Assembly: GCA_029068655.1 (NCBI GenBank)
Contig: JAIECF010000110.1
Coordinates: forward strand, 1 to 64,000
Length of the DNA stretch: 64,000 nt
Reading direction: 5' to 3'
Source of the DNA: Muribaculaceae bacterium
Lineage (GTDB): Bacteria > Bacteroidota > Bacteroidia > Bacteroidales > Muribaculaceae
Numbering within the stretch: position 1 is the first letter of the stretch; each line of letters starts with the position of its first letter. A program made the position numbers and the translations under genes. Shown in pieces: positions 49,019 to 57,877 of the stretch. The notes beneath the pieces were generated by a model. It searched no databases. It was not told the origin of the DNA and saw only the letters and a list, made by a program, of their open reading frames with translations.

Positions 49019-49308
49019 AGCATAATGATTGATATTAACATAGCGCTTTTTCGGCGGCCAGATCACCGTGAGGGGACCATTCCCTTTGCAAATATAGCGA
49101 TTTCTATTCTAATATCCAAATTCTTTTTCAAGTGTCGGCACTCCCGCAAACGTCAGCTTCCTTTTTATGCTGAAAAAATACGGAGTATCAAAACTTTTTA
49201 TTATCTTTGCAGGTTGAAAGACTTGGCGGTTGTTTTTTCGGGCCGCCGAGTCATAAGTTTCAGACAGTCTTGATGATTTAAACAAAAAAATATAACCCGG
49301 ACACGGAT

Positions 49309-50226
49309 ATGAACAAGCAGCAGAAAACCATACTTTATACTGCCATCGGAGTTGCGGCGGCACTTGTAGCCCTCGTGATCGTATTGATCTTCAGCAACAA
49401 CAGCCGCACCGCGAGCCTCAACGAGGCTGAAGCGCGCGCCGACTCGCTCGCCCTCGCCAACGACCGGCTGGTGCTTACCAATGAATTCAATGAGCTCAAC
49501 GCCAACTTCAACATGTACGAGGACCAGCAGATGTATCTCACCAACGATTCGCTGGTGCAGCAGTACAATCAGGCCAAAATGAAGGTGGAGGGTCTGCTGC
49601 AGGAACTCAACCAGGAGAAAAAAAGCAACGCAGCCAACCGTGCCCGCATCAAGGCGCTTGAGAATGAGATAGCTACCCTCAAGGGAATCCTGAAGCATTA
49701 TCTCGAGGAGATCGATCGTCTTTCGAAAGAGAACGAAGGCCTGCGCAAGGACCTTCAGGAAGTGCGCACCCGCAACGAGCAGCTGACATCGGCAGTGACC
49801 GTAGCTACAAAGAGCAACGAGGAGCTCACACAGACAGTGAAGCAGGCCAAGAAACTCAATATCACAGGCCTCTATATGAATGCACTCAACAAGAAGGGCA
49901 AGACAGAGAAAAAGATAGGTAAGGCCCAGCAGCTTGCGGTAGGCTTCACCGTGAGCCCGAACACGACGGCAGCTCCTGGCATGAAAGATTTCTATGTGAG
50001 GATAGTGACGCCGGAAGGATCTCTGCTCGGCGGCAACGTGACCTTCCCGATGGACGGGGCGAACGTGCCGGCCACTACCCACAGGCAGGTGGAATATGCA
50101 AACGATGAGCTGTCGGTGACTATATACTGGGATGTGAATACTACTCTGACGGCGGGCGACTATACGGTGGAGGTCTTCTGCGACGGTAACCGACTCGCTT
50201 CGCGTCATTTCCAGATGGGGAAGTAG
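49309..50226 (+). CDS. Membrane-anchored coiled-coil protein
   Basis: N-terminal TM ILYTAIGVAAALVALVIVLIF followed by long heptad coiled coil. Confidence 0.8.
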   Translation: MNKQQKTILYTAIGVAAALVALVIVLIFSNNSRTASLNEAEARADSLALANDRLVLTNEFNELNANFNMYEDQQMYLTNDSLVQQYNQAKMKVEGLLQELNQEKKSNAANRARIKALENEIATLKGILKHYLEEIDRLSKENEGLRKDLQEVRTRNEQLTSAVTVATKSNEELTQTVKQAKKLNITGLYMNALNKKGKTEKKIGKAQQLAVGFTVSPNTTAAPGMKDFYVRIVTPEGSLLGGNVTFPMDGANVPATTHRQVEYANDELSVTIYWDVNTTLTAGDYTVEVFCDGNRLASRHFQMGK

Positions 50227-50418
50227 TGCGGCTATAGGCCGAGAAGTATGGAGTAGCGGCACTTCGCGCAATATGAAGCATAAAGTATAGAAATACAGCT
50301 TCGGAGGATGAACCTTCGGAGCTTTTCGTGCGTTTTATAGATGAAACCTTGATAATGATTGATACTATTGAAAACGCATTGATTTTGATTTATTAACTAT
50401 AGAAAACACACAAAGAAA

Positions 50419-50571
50419 ATGGCACACGAAGAAAAAACAGACAATACACTGCGTCTTGCATTCGACATAGCGAAACTGGCACTTAAGGTGGCTACCGTAG
50501 CTGCGGCTTTCTGCGCAGTGAAGGAAATCCACAATGTGCACAAGGCTATCGAACGCCGTCGCGAGAAATGA
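50419..50571 (+). CDS. Small membrane-associated helical protein (50 aa)
   Basis: MAHEEKTDNTLRLAFDIAKLALKVATVAAAFCAVKEIHNVHKAIERRREK*; below the ORF-track length cut-off. Confidence 0.55.
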   Translation: MAHEEKTDNTLRLAFDIAKLALKVATVAAAFCAVKEIHNVHKAIERRREK

Positions 50572-50572
50572 G

Positions 50573-50600
50573 TCTTGAGTCTTAAGTCTTGAGTCTTAAG
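50573..50600. repeat. Heptanucleotide repeat (GTCTTGA/GTCTTAA, 4 units)
   Basis: Direct reading. Confidence 0.8.
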
Positions 50601-50689
50601 ATGTAAGGCTTTATGAAGATATTATAGAAATAACTAATTTAGATAACCCAATGGTGAAGGGATCTGTCAACGAGACGGATCCCTTTATT

Positions 50690-51313
50690 TTAAGCAACGC
50701 TCTTTTTCCTGGCGCCGATCATAAGGTTGCGTATGTAGGCTACAAGCCCGAACGACTGCCCTATGATGAGGACGGGATCATGGCGGATGATGCCATAAGT
50801 CACTATGCTTAGCGATCCGATCAGGGAGAGGATCCAGAAGATCGGCGGGAGTTCAGACTCCCCGCGACGTGAGGAATACCAGTATTGGTAGATGAAGCGG
50901 AGGGTAAATATTATCTGGCCGGTCGATCCGAAGATCAGCAGCCACATGGGAACGTCGGCATTGTGGAAGAAATTCCTGATGAATATATCGGCATGTGAGG
51001 CCGCCAGAGCGAGAGCTGCAAGCGGAGTGGCGGCCAGCAATATCTTCAGCAGGAGATTCATGCGGCCCCAGATCCCCTTCGCCTTGAGGTTCCAGAGATA
51101 GACGTAGTATGAGATGAACTGGCCGAGGACAATCGCGAAGTCCTGACGCAGGACGCCATAGAGACACAGCAGATAAGATCCTATGATGCTTAGGATCCAG
51201 AAGACCGATGGGGAGAGCACCTTGCGGGCGCGTTCCGACATGATCCACTGCACCAGTATGCGGGCCGAGAAAAATCCCTGGGCGAGGAATCCTATCAGGA
51301 ATTCATAATGCAT
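50690..51313 (-). CDS. Lipid A biosynthesis N-terminal-domain (LABN) protein
   Basis: FLAQGFFSARILVQWIMSERARKVLSPSVFWILSIIGSYLLCLYG. Confidence 0.85.
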   Translation of the reverse strand: MHYEFLIGFLAQGFFSARILVQWIMSERARKVLSPSVFWILSIIGSYLLCLYGVLRQDFAIVLGQFISYYVYLWNLKAKGIWGRMNLLLKILLAATPLAALALAASHADIFIRNFFHNADVPMWLLIFGSTGQIIFTLRFIYQYWYSSRRGESELPPIFWILSLIGSLSIVTYGIIRHDPVLIIGQSFGLVAYIRNLMIGARKKSVA

Positions 51314-51329
51314 AATCTGTGGTCAATTC

Positions 51330-51364
51330 ATAATGCATAATGCATAATTCATAATTCATAATTA
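51330..51364. repeat. Heptanucleotide repeat (ATAATGC/ATAATTC, 5 units)
   Basis: Direct reading. Confidence 0.8.
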
Positions 51365-51541
51365 AAGACTCAGCCATCTCAACTCCACCACGAATCGCCT
51401 CTCCGAGGCTACTGAGTATCGGCTGTTTCCCCAGGCTGAAGCCTGGGGTTTCGGCACGATGCCAGCTCTCCGAGCTGAGTCTTACCGCTACGTTGCTTTT
51501 TTTTGAGTCTTATCGTTGCGTAGCATCTTGAGATGTAAGAG

Positions 51542-52267
51542 TCAGGACTTTTCAGCTATTTCGTAGTTGAACCATCTTGAGCGCATCCAGCGGAATGCGA
51601 AGCAGTCCTGCAGAGGGCCGATGAGACGGTTGCTCATACTGAACTTCGACGTTCCTGCCACACGTGGATAGTGGCGCACGGGCATCTCCTTGACGGAGCA
51701 TCCCTGGAGCCCGAAGAGAGCCGGGAGGAAGCGGTGCATCCCTTTTACGAATGGAACGCGGCGGGCATTGGCTGTACGCATCACCTTCAACGGGCACCCC
51801 GTATCGGTTGCCGTATCGCCCGTCATCATACGGCGAAATCTGTTGGCGAACTTAGACTGGAAGCGTTTCCAGCCGGTATCCTTTCGGTTGGCGCGTATGC
51901 CCATTACGAGTTCATGATCCTTGAGGTAGGGGAGGAGCAGGTTGAAGTCATCAGGATCTGTCTGGAGGTCAGCATCTATGTAGCCCACGTATTCAGATTC
52001 TGTAGCGTCGATTCCTGCCTTGATGGCTGCGCTTAGTCCGCAGTTGCGGGCGAAAGAGAGATATAGCATGTCGTCATGGCGCCCACAGATTTCCTTGATG
52101 CGGCCAAGACTCGAGTCGGTAGATCCATCGTCGACGAAAAGCACGCAGGCCTTGACCGGCGAGGTCGGAAGCCACGCTCCGAGGCGCTCCTCGAGAGCCT
52201 TCATATTGTCTTCCTCGTTGTAGACGGGCACTATCACCGTCAGATCGTATGATGCGGTCTTATTCAT
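51542..52267 (-). CDS. Family 2 glycosyltransferase (polyprenyl-phosphate glycosyltransferase/ArnC-like)
   Basis: LTVIVPVYNEEDNMKALEERL, VDDGSTDSS, DADLQTDPDD; start trimmed to MNKTASYD. Confidence 0.9.
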   Translation of the reverse strand: MNKTASYDLTVIVPVYNEEDNMKALEERLGAWLPTSPVKACVLFVDDGSTDSSLGRIKEICGRHDDMLYLSFARNCGLSAAIKAGIDATESEYVGYIDADLQTDPDDFNLLLPYLKDHELVMGIRANRKDTGWKRFQSKFANRFRRMMTGDTATDTGCPLKVMRTANARRVPFVKGMHRFLPALFGLQGCSVKEMPVRHYPRVAGTSKFSMSNRLIGPLQDCFAFRWMRSRWFNYEIAEKS

Positions 52268-53915
52268 TGGATGCAGTTTGTTTAATCGGTTTTTCAGTGG
52301 TGTCACAATACAGCACGACATACTTGCTGCCAAGGCTGTGGCTTTCCATAACTCCGGGCACTTCTCTGCGGCAATCCTGCCGGGTCATGACGATGGCCGG
52401 ATAGCCGGGTATAGGCATAACCTTCATTGAGTCAGTGGCCTCCACAATGCGGAAGGGTGTCATTTTAAGATAGGCGTCGATGTTCTCCGGACGGTCGATC
52501 CTCCAGGTCATGATTTCAGCCTCGGGATTATCTTTTTTCATGCTAAGGGCTTCTTCGGAAATGGCTCTGTAACCCAGATCTGAATTTAAGCTACGGATAG
52601 CGAGTCCGGCTACAAACACAAGGGCGAGCACTGTCAGCGAAAGCGTCTCAATAGCCCAGGGAGTGTTTTTCCGTTTGTAAAGATACCATAGGGTCAGGAA
52701 ACTTCCCGACATAAGGGCGTATCCGGCATAGCGTATGGCCGTAATCCGGTCGATATGAAAGCCAAAAGAGGCCGACCATTCGGGATCGGTAATGAAGGGT
52801 TCGGCGAAACCGACAATTCCGAGGATCACAGCCGGTATGGCTATTCCCGCCGCCAGAAGCCTTGAATCCTTATGCCGTGCGCACACCATCGCGGCCAGAT
52901 ACACCATGAAAGGATAGGCCGGAAGCATATACACCTGCAGCTTTGAGCTGATGACGGAGAGAAGCACGAATGTGACGAGCACTATGACGAGAAAATAGTT
53001 GAATAGGCAACTGTCGCTGCGACGGTATTTCCGAATCCCGTAGATTATGGATCCGAAGATGACGAAGGTCCAGGGGAGGAGTGTATAGGTGAGCGAGACG
53101 AGATAGTACCAGAAAGGGCGTTTGTGATGGAAGGAGTTGACGGCGCGTCCTACTGTCTGGTGCACGAGGAGGTTGTCGAGATACTCGGTGCCACCCTCCG
53201 CATAGACGGCTCCGAACCATCCGGCGCAGAGCACGATAAGCAATGTCCATGTGGGCCATCCCCAGGCGCGTGTCCATAGCCTCATGCGCCGGGTCAGCAG
53301 GAGCCATACTGTAGTGGCCAGCAAGGGTATGAGGATGCCCATCGGCCCTTTCGAGAAGACAGCGAGGAATATCCAGAGTGCGAAGAGCAGACGACTGCCG
53401 AGTGCAGGCTTCTCCTCCGATCTCTCCAGAAGTCGGAAACTGCGGAGCGCCAGGAGGATGAACATGGTCATCAGCATGTCCATGCGCAGTGTGAAGACCA
53501 TGCCTGCGAAAAGGCCGCAGGTAAAGAGCATCAGCAGGGCAGCCGTATTGAACTCCGGAGCGAGTTCCTCTTGAGTCCATCGATACATGATCCCTGCGAT
53601 GACGAATGCCGGAATAATCGAGAAGAGAGAGTAAAACCACATCTGATGGCTACCTAACAGCCACTTGCCGCATATGATGCACCATAGATAGAGTGGAGGC
53701 TTGTCGGCATAGGGAACGCCATGATTGGTAAAAGCCCACCAGCGCCCCGTGGCGAGAGACTCGTCGGCAATGCTCAGGTAGCGCAGCTCATTGGATGGAG
53801 TGAAGTCCCGGAATATGATGATGGGAAGTATGGCTATCAGCACCATTAGAAGCACCATGAGCAGCGGTTGCCATCCCTGCCCTACGTAGCTGTTATGTCT
53901 GTCGATAGATGTCAT
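52260..53915 (-). CDS. ArnT-like glycosyltransferase family 39 protein
   Basis: Multi-TM; DESLATGRWWAFTNHGVPYADKPPLYLW motif. Confidence 0.88.
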   Translation of the reverse strand: MTSIDRHNSYVGQGWQPLLMVLLMVLIAILPIIIFRDFTPSNELRYLSIADESLATGRWWAFTNHGVPYADKPPLYLWCIICGKWLLGSHQMWFYSLFSIIPAFVIAGIMYRWTQEELAPEFNTAALLMLFTCGLFAGMVFTLRMDMLMTMFILLALRSFRLLERSEEKPALGSRLLFALWIFLAVFSKGPMGILIPLLATTVWLLLTRRMRLWTRAWGWPTWTLLIVLCAGWFGAVYAEGGTEYLDNLLVHQTVGRAVNSFHHKRPFWYYLVSLTYTLLPWTFVIFGSIIYGIRKYRRSDSCLFNYFLVIVLVTFVLLSVISSKLQVYMLPAYPFMVYLAAMVCARHKDSRLLAAGIAIPAVILGIVGFAEPFITDPEWSASFGFHIDRITAIRYAGYALMSGSFLTLWYLYKRKNTPWAIETLSLTVLALVFVAGLAIRSLNSDLGYRAISEEALSMKKDNPEAEIMTWRIDRPENIDAYLKMTPFRIVEATDSMKVMPIPGYPAIVMTRQDCRREVPGVMESHSLGSKYVVLYCDTTEKPIKQTASNE

Positions 53916-53974
53916 GCTGATGCGCCTGAATGTTGGTGAGCGCAAAATTAACAAAAATCTTAAAGATGTGCAAG

Positions 53975-54107
53975 TTTTAAGTTGTAAGTTTTAAGTTGTA
54001 AGTTTTAAGTTGTAAGTTTTAAGTTTTAAGTCTTAAGTCTTAAGTTTTAAGTCTTAAGTTTTAAGTCTTAAGTTTTAAGTCTTAAGTTTTAAGTCTTAAG
54101 TTTTAAG
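53975..54107. repeat. 19-unit heptanucleotide tandem array (TTTTAAG/TTGTAAG/TCTTAAG)
   Basis: Counted unit by unit; 19 x 7 = 133 bp. Confidence 0.9.
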
Positions 54108-54221
54108 GGGCAAGCTATAAGACTATGCAGTTATGGCCTGACACGTCGATAGAGGTGTCAGACCATAATGCGTAAAAGGACTGCGCTGTCTCTCAAGACT
54201 CAAGACTTAAGTCTCGGGAGA

Positions 54222-55142
54222 TTATTTCATGTCGAGATATTCGATCTGGTCCTTGTCGTTGTAGTTGAGGTTTTCGCCTCCCATTCCCCAGATGAACATG
54301 TAGTTGGATGTTCCGGCAGCGGCGTGGATGCTCCATTCGGGACTCATGATAGCCTGCTCGTTGTGGAGCCATACCACGCGGTTTTCCTGCGGTTCGCCCA
54401 TCAAGTGGCAGATGGCGTTGCCTTCGGGCAGGTTGAAGTAGAAATAAGCTTCCACGCGGCGGTCGTGTGTATGGGCAGGCATCGTGTTCCAGACACTGCC
54501 CGGCATCAGCTCGGTGAGGCCCATCTGGAGCTGACATGGACCTTCCTGAAGCACATTGTTGGTAATGAGCTGATTGATGATGCGGTCGTTGCTCTCCTCG
54601 AGCGAGCCGAGATGCATGCGGTTGGCGGGAATGGTGCCCTTGCGGCCGTCGATGGTGATGAGCTGGGTCTTATACTGCTTGTAGGCCGGAGTCGAGTTGA
54701 TATAGAAGCGGGCCGGGTTGGCGTTGTCCTTGCTGCGGAAGGTCACGTTCTTGTTGCCGCAACCTACGTAAAGGGCATCCTTGAAGTGGAGCTCGTAGTC
54801 CTTGCCGTCGACACTCACGATGCCGTCTCCGCCTACGTTGATAACTCCCAGCTCACGGCGCTCGAGGAAGTATTCGGCCTTGAGCGGATCGATCGTCTCG
54901 AGAGTAATGGTCTTTCCTACGGGCACGACGCCGCCGAAGATCACTCGGTCATACATAGAGTAGGTCAGGTTGATCTTATTTTCCTCCATCACTTTCTCCA
55001 TGCAGAAGCGTTCGCGGAGCTGCTTGGTGTCGTATTCCTTTACGTCGTCGGGATGGCAGGCGCGCTGGATGGTATAGGATGTCTGTGCCGACATCGTGAA
55101 TGCTGCGGCTACGGCAGCGAGTGAGAAAAGTATCTTTTTCAT
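54222..55142 (-). CDS. kduI: 4-deoxy-L-threo-5-hexosulose-uronate ketol-isomerase (KduI) with N-terminal signal peptide
   Basis: [43 protein letters not shown]-terminus [20 protein letters not shown]. Confidence 0.92.
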   Translation of the reverse strand: MKKILFSLAAVAAAFTMSAQTSYTIQRACHPDDVKEYDTKQLRERFCMEKVMEENKINLTYSMYDRVIFGGVVPVGKTITLETIDPLKAEYFLERRELGVINVGGDGIVSVDGKDYELHFKDALYVGCGNKNVTFRSKDNANPARFYINSTPAYKQYKTQLITIDGRKGTIPANRMHLGSLEESNDRIINQLITNNVLQEGPCQLQMGLTELMPGSVWNTMPAHTHDRRVEAYFYFNLPEGNAICHLMGEPQENRVVWLHNEQAIMSPEWSIHAAAGTSNYMFIWGMGGENLNYNDKDQIEYLDMK

Positions 55143-55211
55143 ATTTTGAGTTTATGAGTTTGTTAGTTTCTAAGCCGTAATGATCAGTTCTTAAGACTCA
55201 AGACTCAAGAC

Positions 55212-56633
55212 TTAAATGTTTTCCTGCAGTCTGTCGGAGTCATTGCGCTCCATGTCGCGCTGGTTGCGGATGATGTGCACGCGGTTCCACCACATCATGG
55301 CGCACGCTATTATGACGAGGATGCCGGCGCCGATCCATTTGAGGTTGACGCAACCCTGATATAGGGCCCAGCAGAGAGGTGATGACGCGAAGTCGAGCGC
55401 TCCGCCTTCGAATCCGGCCGGAATGGCCACTGCGGCATCGCCTGTGACTTCAAACACATCGTGGGCAGCCAGTGTGAAGGCCGGAGCGATGTTGGTCACC
55501 ATATAGAGGCCGGCGATTATGATCACGAGGCCAACGATGAAAGTCTTGAGCACGTTGCCCTTGGTGAAAGGAAGCACGAGTGGGAAGAGATAGAACATTC
55601 CGGCGAGCGATGCGAGCGGAAGAAACTGGTTGCCGGGCAGTATCACGGCGAGCAGGAGGGTCACCGGGATGAGCAGCAGCGACACTACGAGGGTAGTGGG
55701 ATCTCCGATGACGAGCGCCGGCGACATACCGATATTGAGGCCGTCGGCACCCTTGAACTTACGTGCGATGAGGCTGCGGGTAGCGTCTGAGATCGGTTTG
55801 AGGCCCTCGATGAAGAGGACTGTCACGCGCGGGATGAGCTCCATGACCGCACCCATCTTGATGCCGAGTGTGAGAATCTGGGGTATGTTGTCTACTATTT
55901 CATTCCAGGAGGTGCATGTGAGGCATCCGATGCCGATTCCCACTACTACTCCGAGAAACAGAGGCTCACCCATCACGCCGAATTTCTTCTTCATGCCCTC
56001 GGCGTCGATCTCTATCTTGTTGAGGCCCGGTATCTTGTCGAGTCCCTTGTTGATTATCCAGGCGAATGGAGCAAACCCGGCGCAGAACGGCTGCGGGATC
56101 GAGATGCCGTCCATGTCCTTGTAGTAGTTCTGAAACTTGAAGGCTGTCATGTCGGCGAGCACCAGTGTCACGATGTAGCAGATGATGGCTCCGAAGAAGC
56201 CCCATGCCAGCGATCCCGTGGCGAAATATATCACGGCTCCGATGAAAGCGAAATGCCAGTAGTTCCAGAGGTCGATGTTTACTGTGCGTGTGGTCTTGGT
56301 AAAGAGCATCAGGAGGTTTACTCCGAGGCAGACGGGAATGATGAAGGCTCCCACGGCGGTGTTGTAGGCTACCGAGGCGGCCGCCGGCCATCCCATGTCG
56401 AACACTTTAAGCTGAAGTCCATAAATTTCCACGACTTTCTGAAGGGCGGGACCGAGCGCTGACGTAAGAAGGGCAGTCACGATAGAGAGGCCGATGAAGC
56501 CGACGCCCACCTTAAGGCCGCTCTTGAGGGCGTTGCCGGGCTTGATGCCGATGCAGACGCCGAGCACGGTGAAGATGACAGGCATCATCACTGCGGCGCC
56601 GAGGCCGATGATGTAAGCGAATACCTGTTCCAT
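55212..56633 (-). CDS. PTS galactitol-type IIC (GatC-like) permease
   Basis: IIGLGAAVMMPVIFTVLGVCIGIKPGNALKSGLKVGVGFIGLSIV, 473 aa multi-TM. Confidence 0.85.
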   Translation of the reverse strand: MEQVFAYIIGLGAAVMMPVIFTVLGVCIGIKPGNALKSGLKVGVGFIGLSIVTALLTSALGPALQKVVEIYGLQLKVFDMGWPAAASVAYNTAVGAFIIPVCLGVNLLMLFTKTTRTVNIDLWNYWHFAFIGAVIYFATGSLAWGFFGAIICYIVTLVLADMTAFKFQNYYKDMDGISIPQPFCAGFAPFAWIINKGLDKIPGLNKIEIDAEGMKKKFGVMGEPLFLGVVVGIGIGCLTCTSWNEIVDNIPQILTLGIKMGAVMELIPRVTVLFIEGLKPISDATRSLIARKFKGADGLNIGMSPALVIGDPTTLVVSLLLIPVTLLLAVILPGNQFLPLASLAGMFYLFPLVLPFTKGNVLKTFIVGLVIIIAGLYMVTNIAPAFTLAAHDVFEVTGDAAVAIPAGFEGGALDFASSPLCWALYQGCVNLKWIGAGILVIIACAMMWWNRVHIIRNQRDMERNDSDRLQENI

Positions 56634-56711
56634 TAGATTGAATAGTTTAGCATGATTATATTATAGTTAGTTCTTTCCTTATTCGGTCGCGGCCGGTAGT
56701 ATACTTAAAAA

Positions 56712-56749
56712 GGCCTTAAGGTCCTTAAAGTTTTTAAGGTCCTTAAGGC
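56712..56749 (-). terminator. Nested palindromic hairpin downstream of pfkA
   Basis: GCCTTAAGGTCCTTAAA...TTTAAGGTCCTTAAGGC near-perfect inverted repeat. Confidence 0.5.
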
Positions 56750-56815
56750 ACTTTCATCTGCAAAGTTAATAAAAACATTTGAGATTTAGGCCGAATGTCG
56801 GGAAAAAAAGCGAAA

Positions 56816-57796
56816 TCAGATGGAGAGGCGGCGGAGGGTGTTGAGTTTTTCCTTGTTTACGGTCTTCTCATTCTGTATCGCCTTCACGAACGGAACATAG
56901 ACGAGCTCGTCGTTGCGTATGCCTATCATAACGTTGCGCTGGTCGTCGAGCAGGGCGTCTACGGCTGCCGCGCCCATACGCGACGCGAGGATACGGTCGA
57001 GTGCCGTGGGGCTTCCGCCGCGCTGCAGGTGGCCCAGGATAGACACGCGCACGTCATAGTTGGGATATTCGTCCTTTACGCGCTGGGCGAGCCCCATGGC
57101 TCCGCCGGTGACGGGCGACTCGGCCACGAGCACGATTGAAGAGTTCTTGGATTTACGGAAACCGTTCTGGATGAGCTCTGCGAGCTGGTCAACGTCGGTA
57201 GATATCTCCGGGATGATGGCGGCCTCGGCTCCGGATGCTATCGCGCTGTTGAGGGCCAGGAAGCCTGCGTTGCGCCCCATAACCTCAATAAAGAAAAGGC
57301 GTTCGTGGCTTGTCGCGGTGTCGCGGATTTTGTCGACGCACTCCATGATTGTATTGAGTGCCGTGTCATATCCGATGGTCCAGTCGGTGCCGTAGAGGTC
57401 GTTGTCGATCGTTCCGGGAAGACCTACGATGGGAAACTGGAACTCGTTGGCGAAGATGCGTGCTCCGGTCAGCGATCCGTCGCCGCCGATCACGCAGAGG
57501 CTGTCGATGCCGTGGCGCTTCAGCACGTCGTAGGCGCACTGGCGTCCTTCCGGAGTCTCGAATTCCTTGCAGCGGGCTGTCTTGAGGATAGTGCCACCGC
57601 GCTGTATGATGTTTGACACGTTCTGGGTTGAGAATTCCTCTATCTCGTCGGAGATGAGGCCCTTGTAGCCGCGATATATGCCGAATACCTTGAAGCCGGA
57701 GGAGATGCCGGCGCGTGTGACGGCGCGTATCGCCGCGTTCATGCCGGGGGCGTCGCCTCCCGACGTGAGGATACCGATGCTTTTGATGTTGCTCAT
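56816..57796 (-). CDS. pfkA: ATP-dependent 6-phosphofructokinase
   Basis: [49 protein letters not shown]. Confidence 0.97.
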   Translation of the reverse strand: MSNIKSIGILTSGGDAPGMNAAIRAVTRAGISSGFKVFGIYRGYKGLISDEIEEFSTQNVSNIIQRGGTILKTARCKEFETPEGRQCAYDVLKRHGIDSLCVIGGDGSLTGARIFANEFQFPIVGLPGTIDNDLYGTDWTIGYDTALNTIMECVDKIRDTATSHERLFFIEVMGRNAGFLALNSAIASGAEAAIIPEISTDVDQLAELIQNGFRKSKNSSIVLVAESPVTGGAMGLAQRVKDEYPNYDVRVSILGHLQRGGSPTALDRILASRMGAAAVDALLDDQRNVMIGIRNDELVYVPFVKAIQNEKTVNKEKLNTLRRLSI

Positions 57797-57877
57797 AATC
57801 TTATCAATTCATAATGCATGATTCACAATGCATAATTAATAATTAATATTCTACATTCTCAATTCTCAATTATGGGA

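Noticed and set aside
53975-54107. Heptad array considered as CRISPR or phage attachment site
   Set aside because: No spacers and no integrase nearby; simple 7-bp tandem array
54168-55124. 318-aa plus-strand ORF
   Set aside because: Antisense shadow of kduI; low-complexity His/Val-rich translation with no recognisable domain
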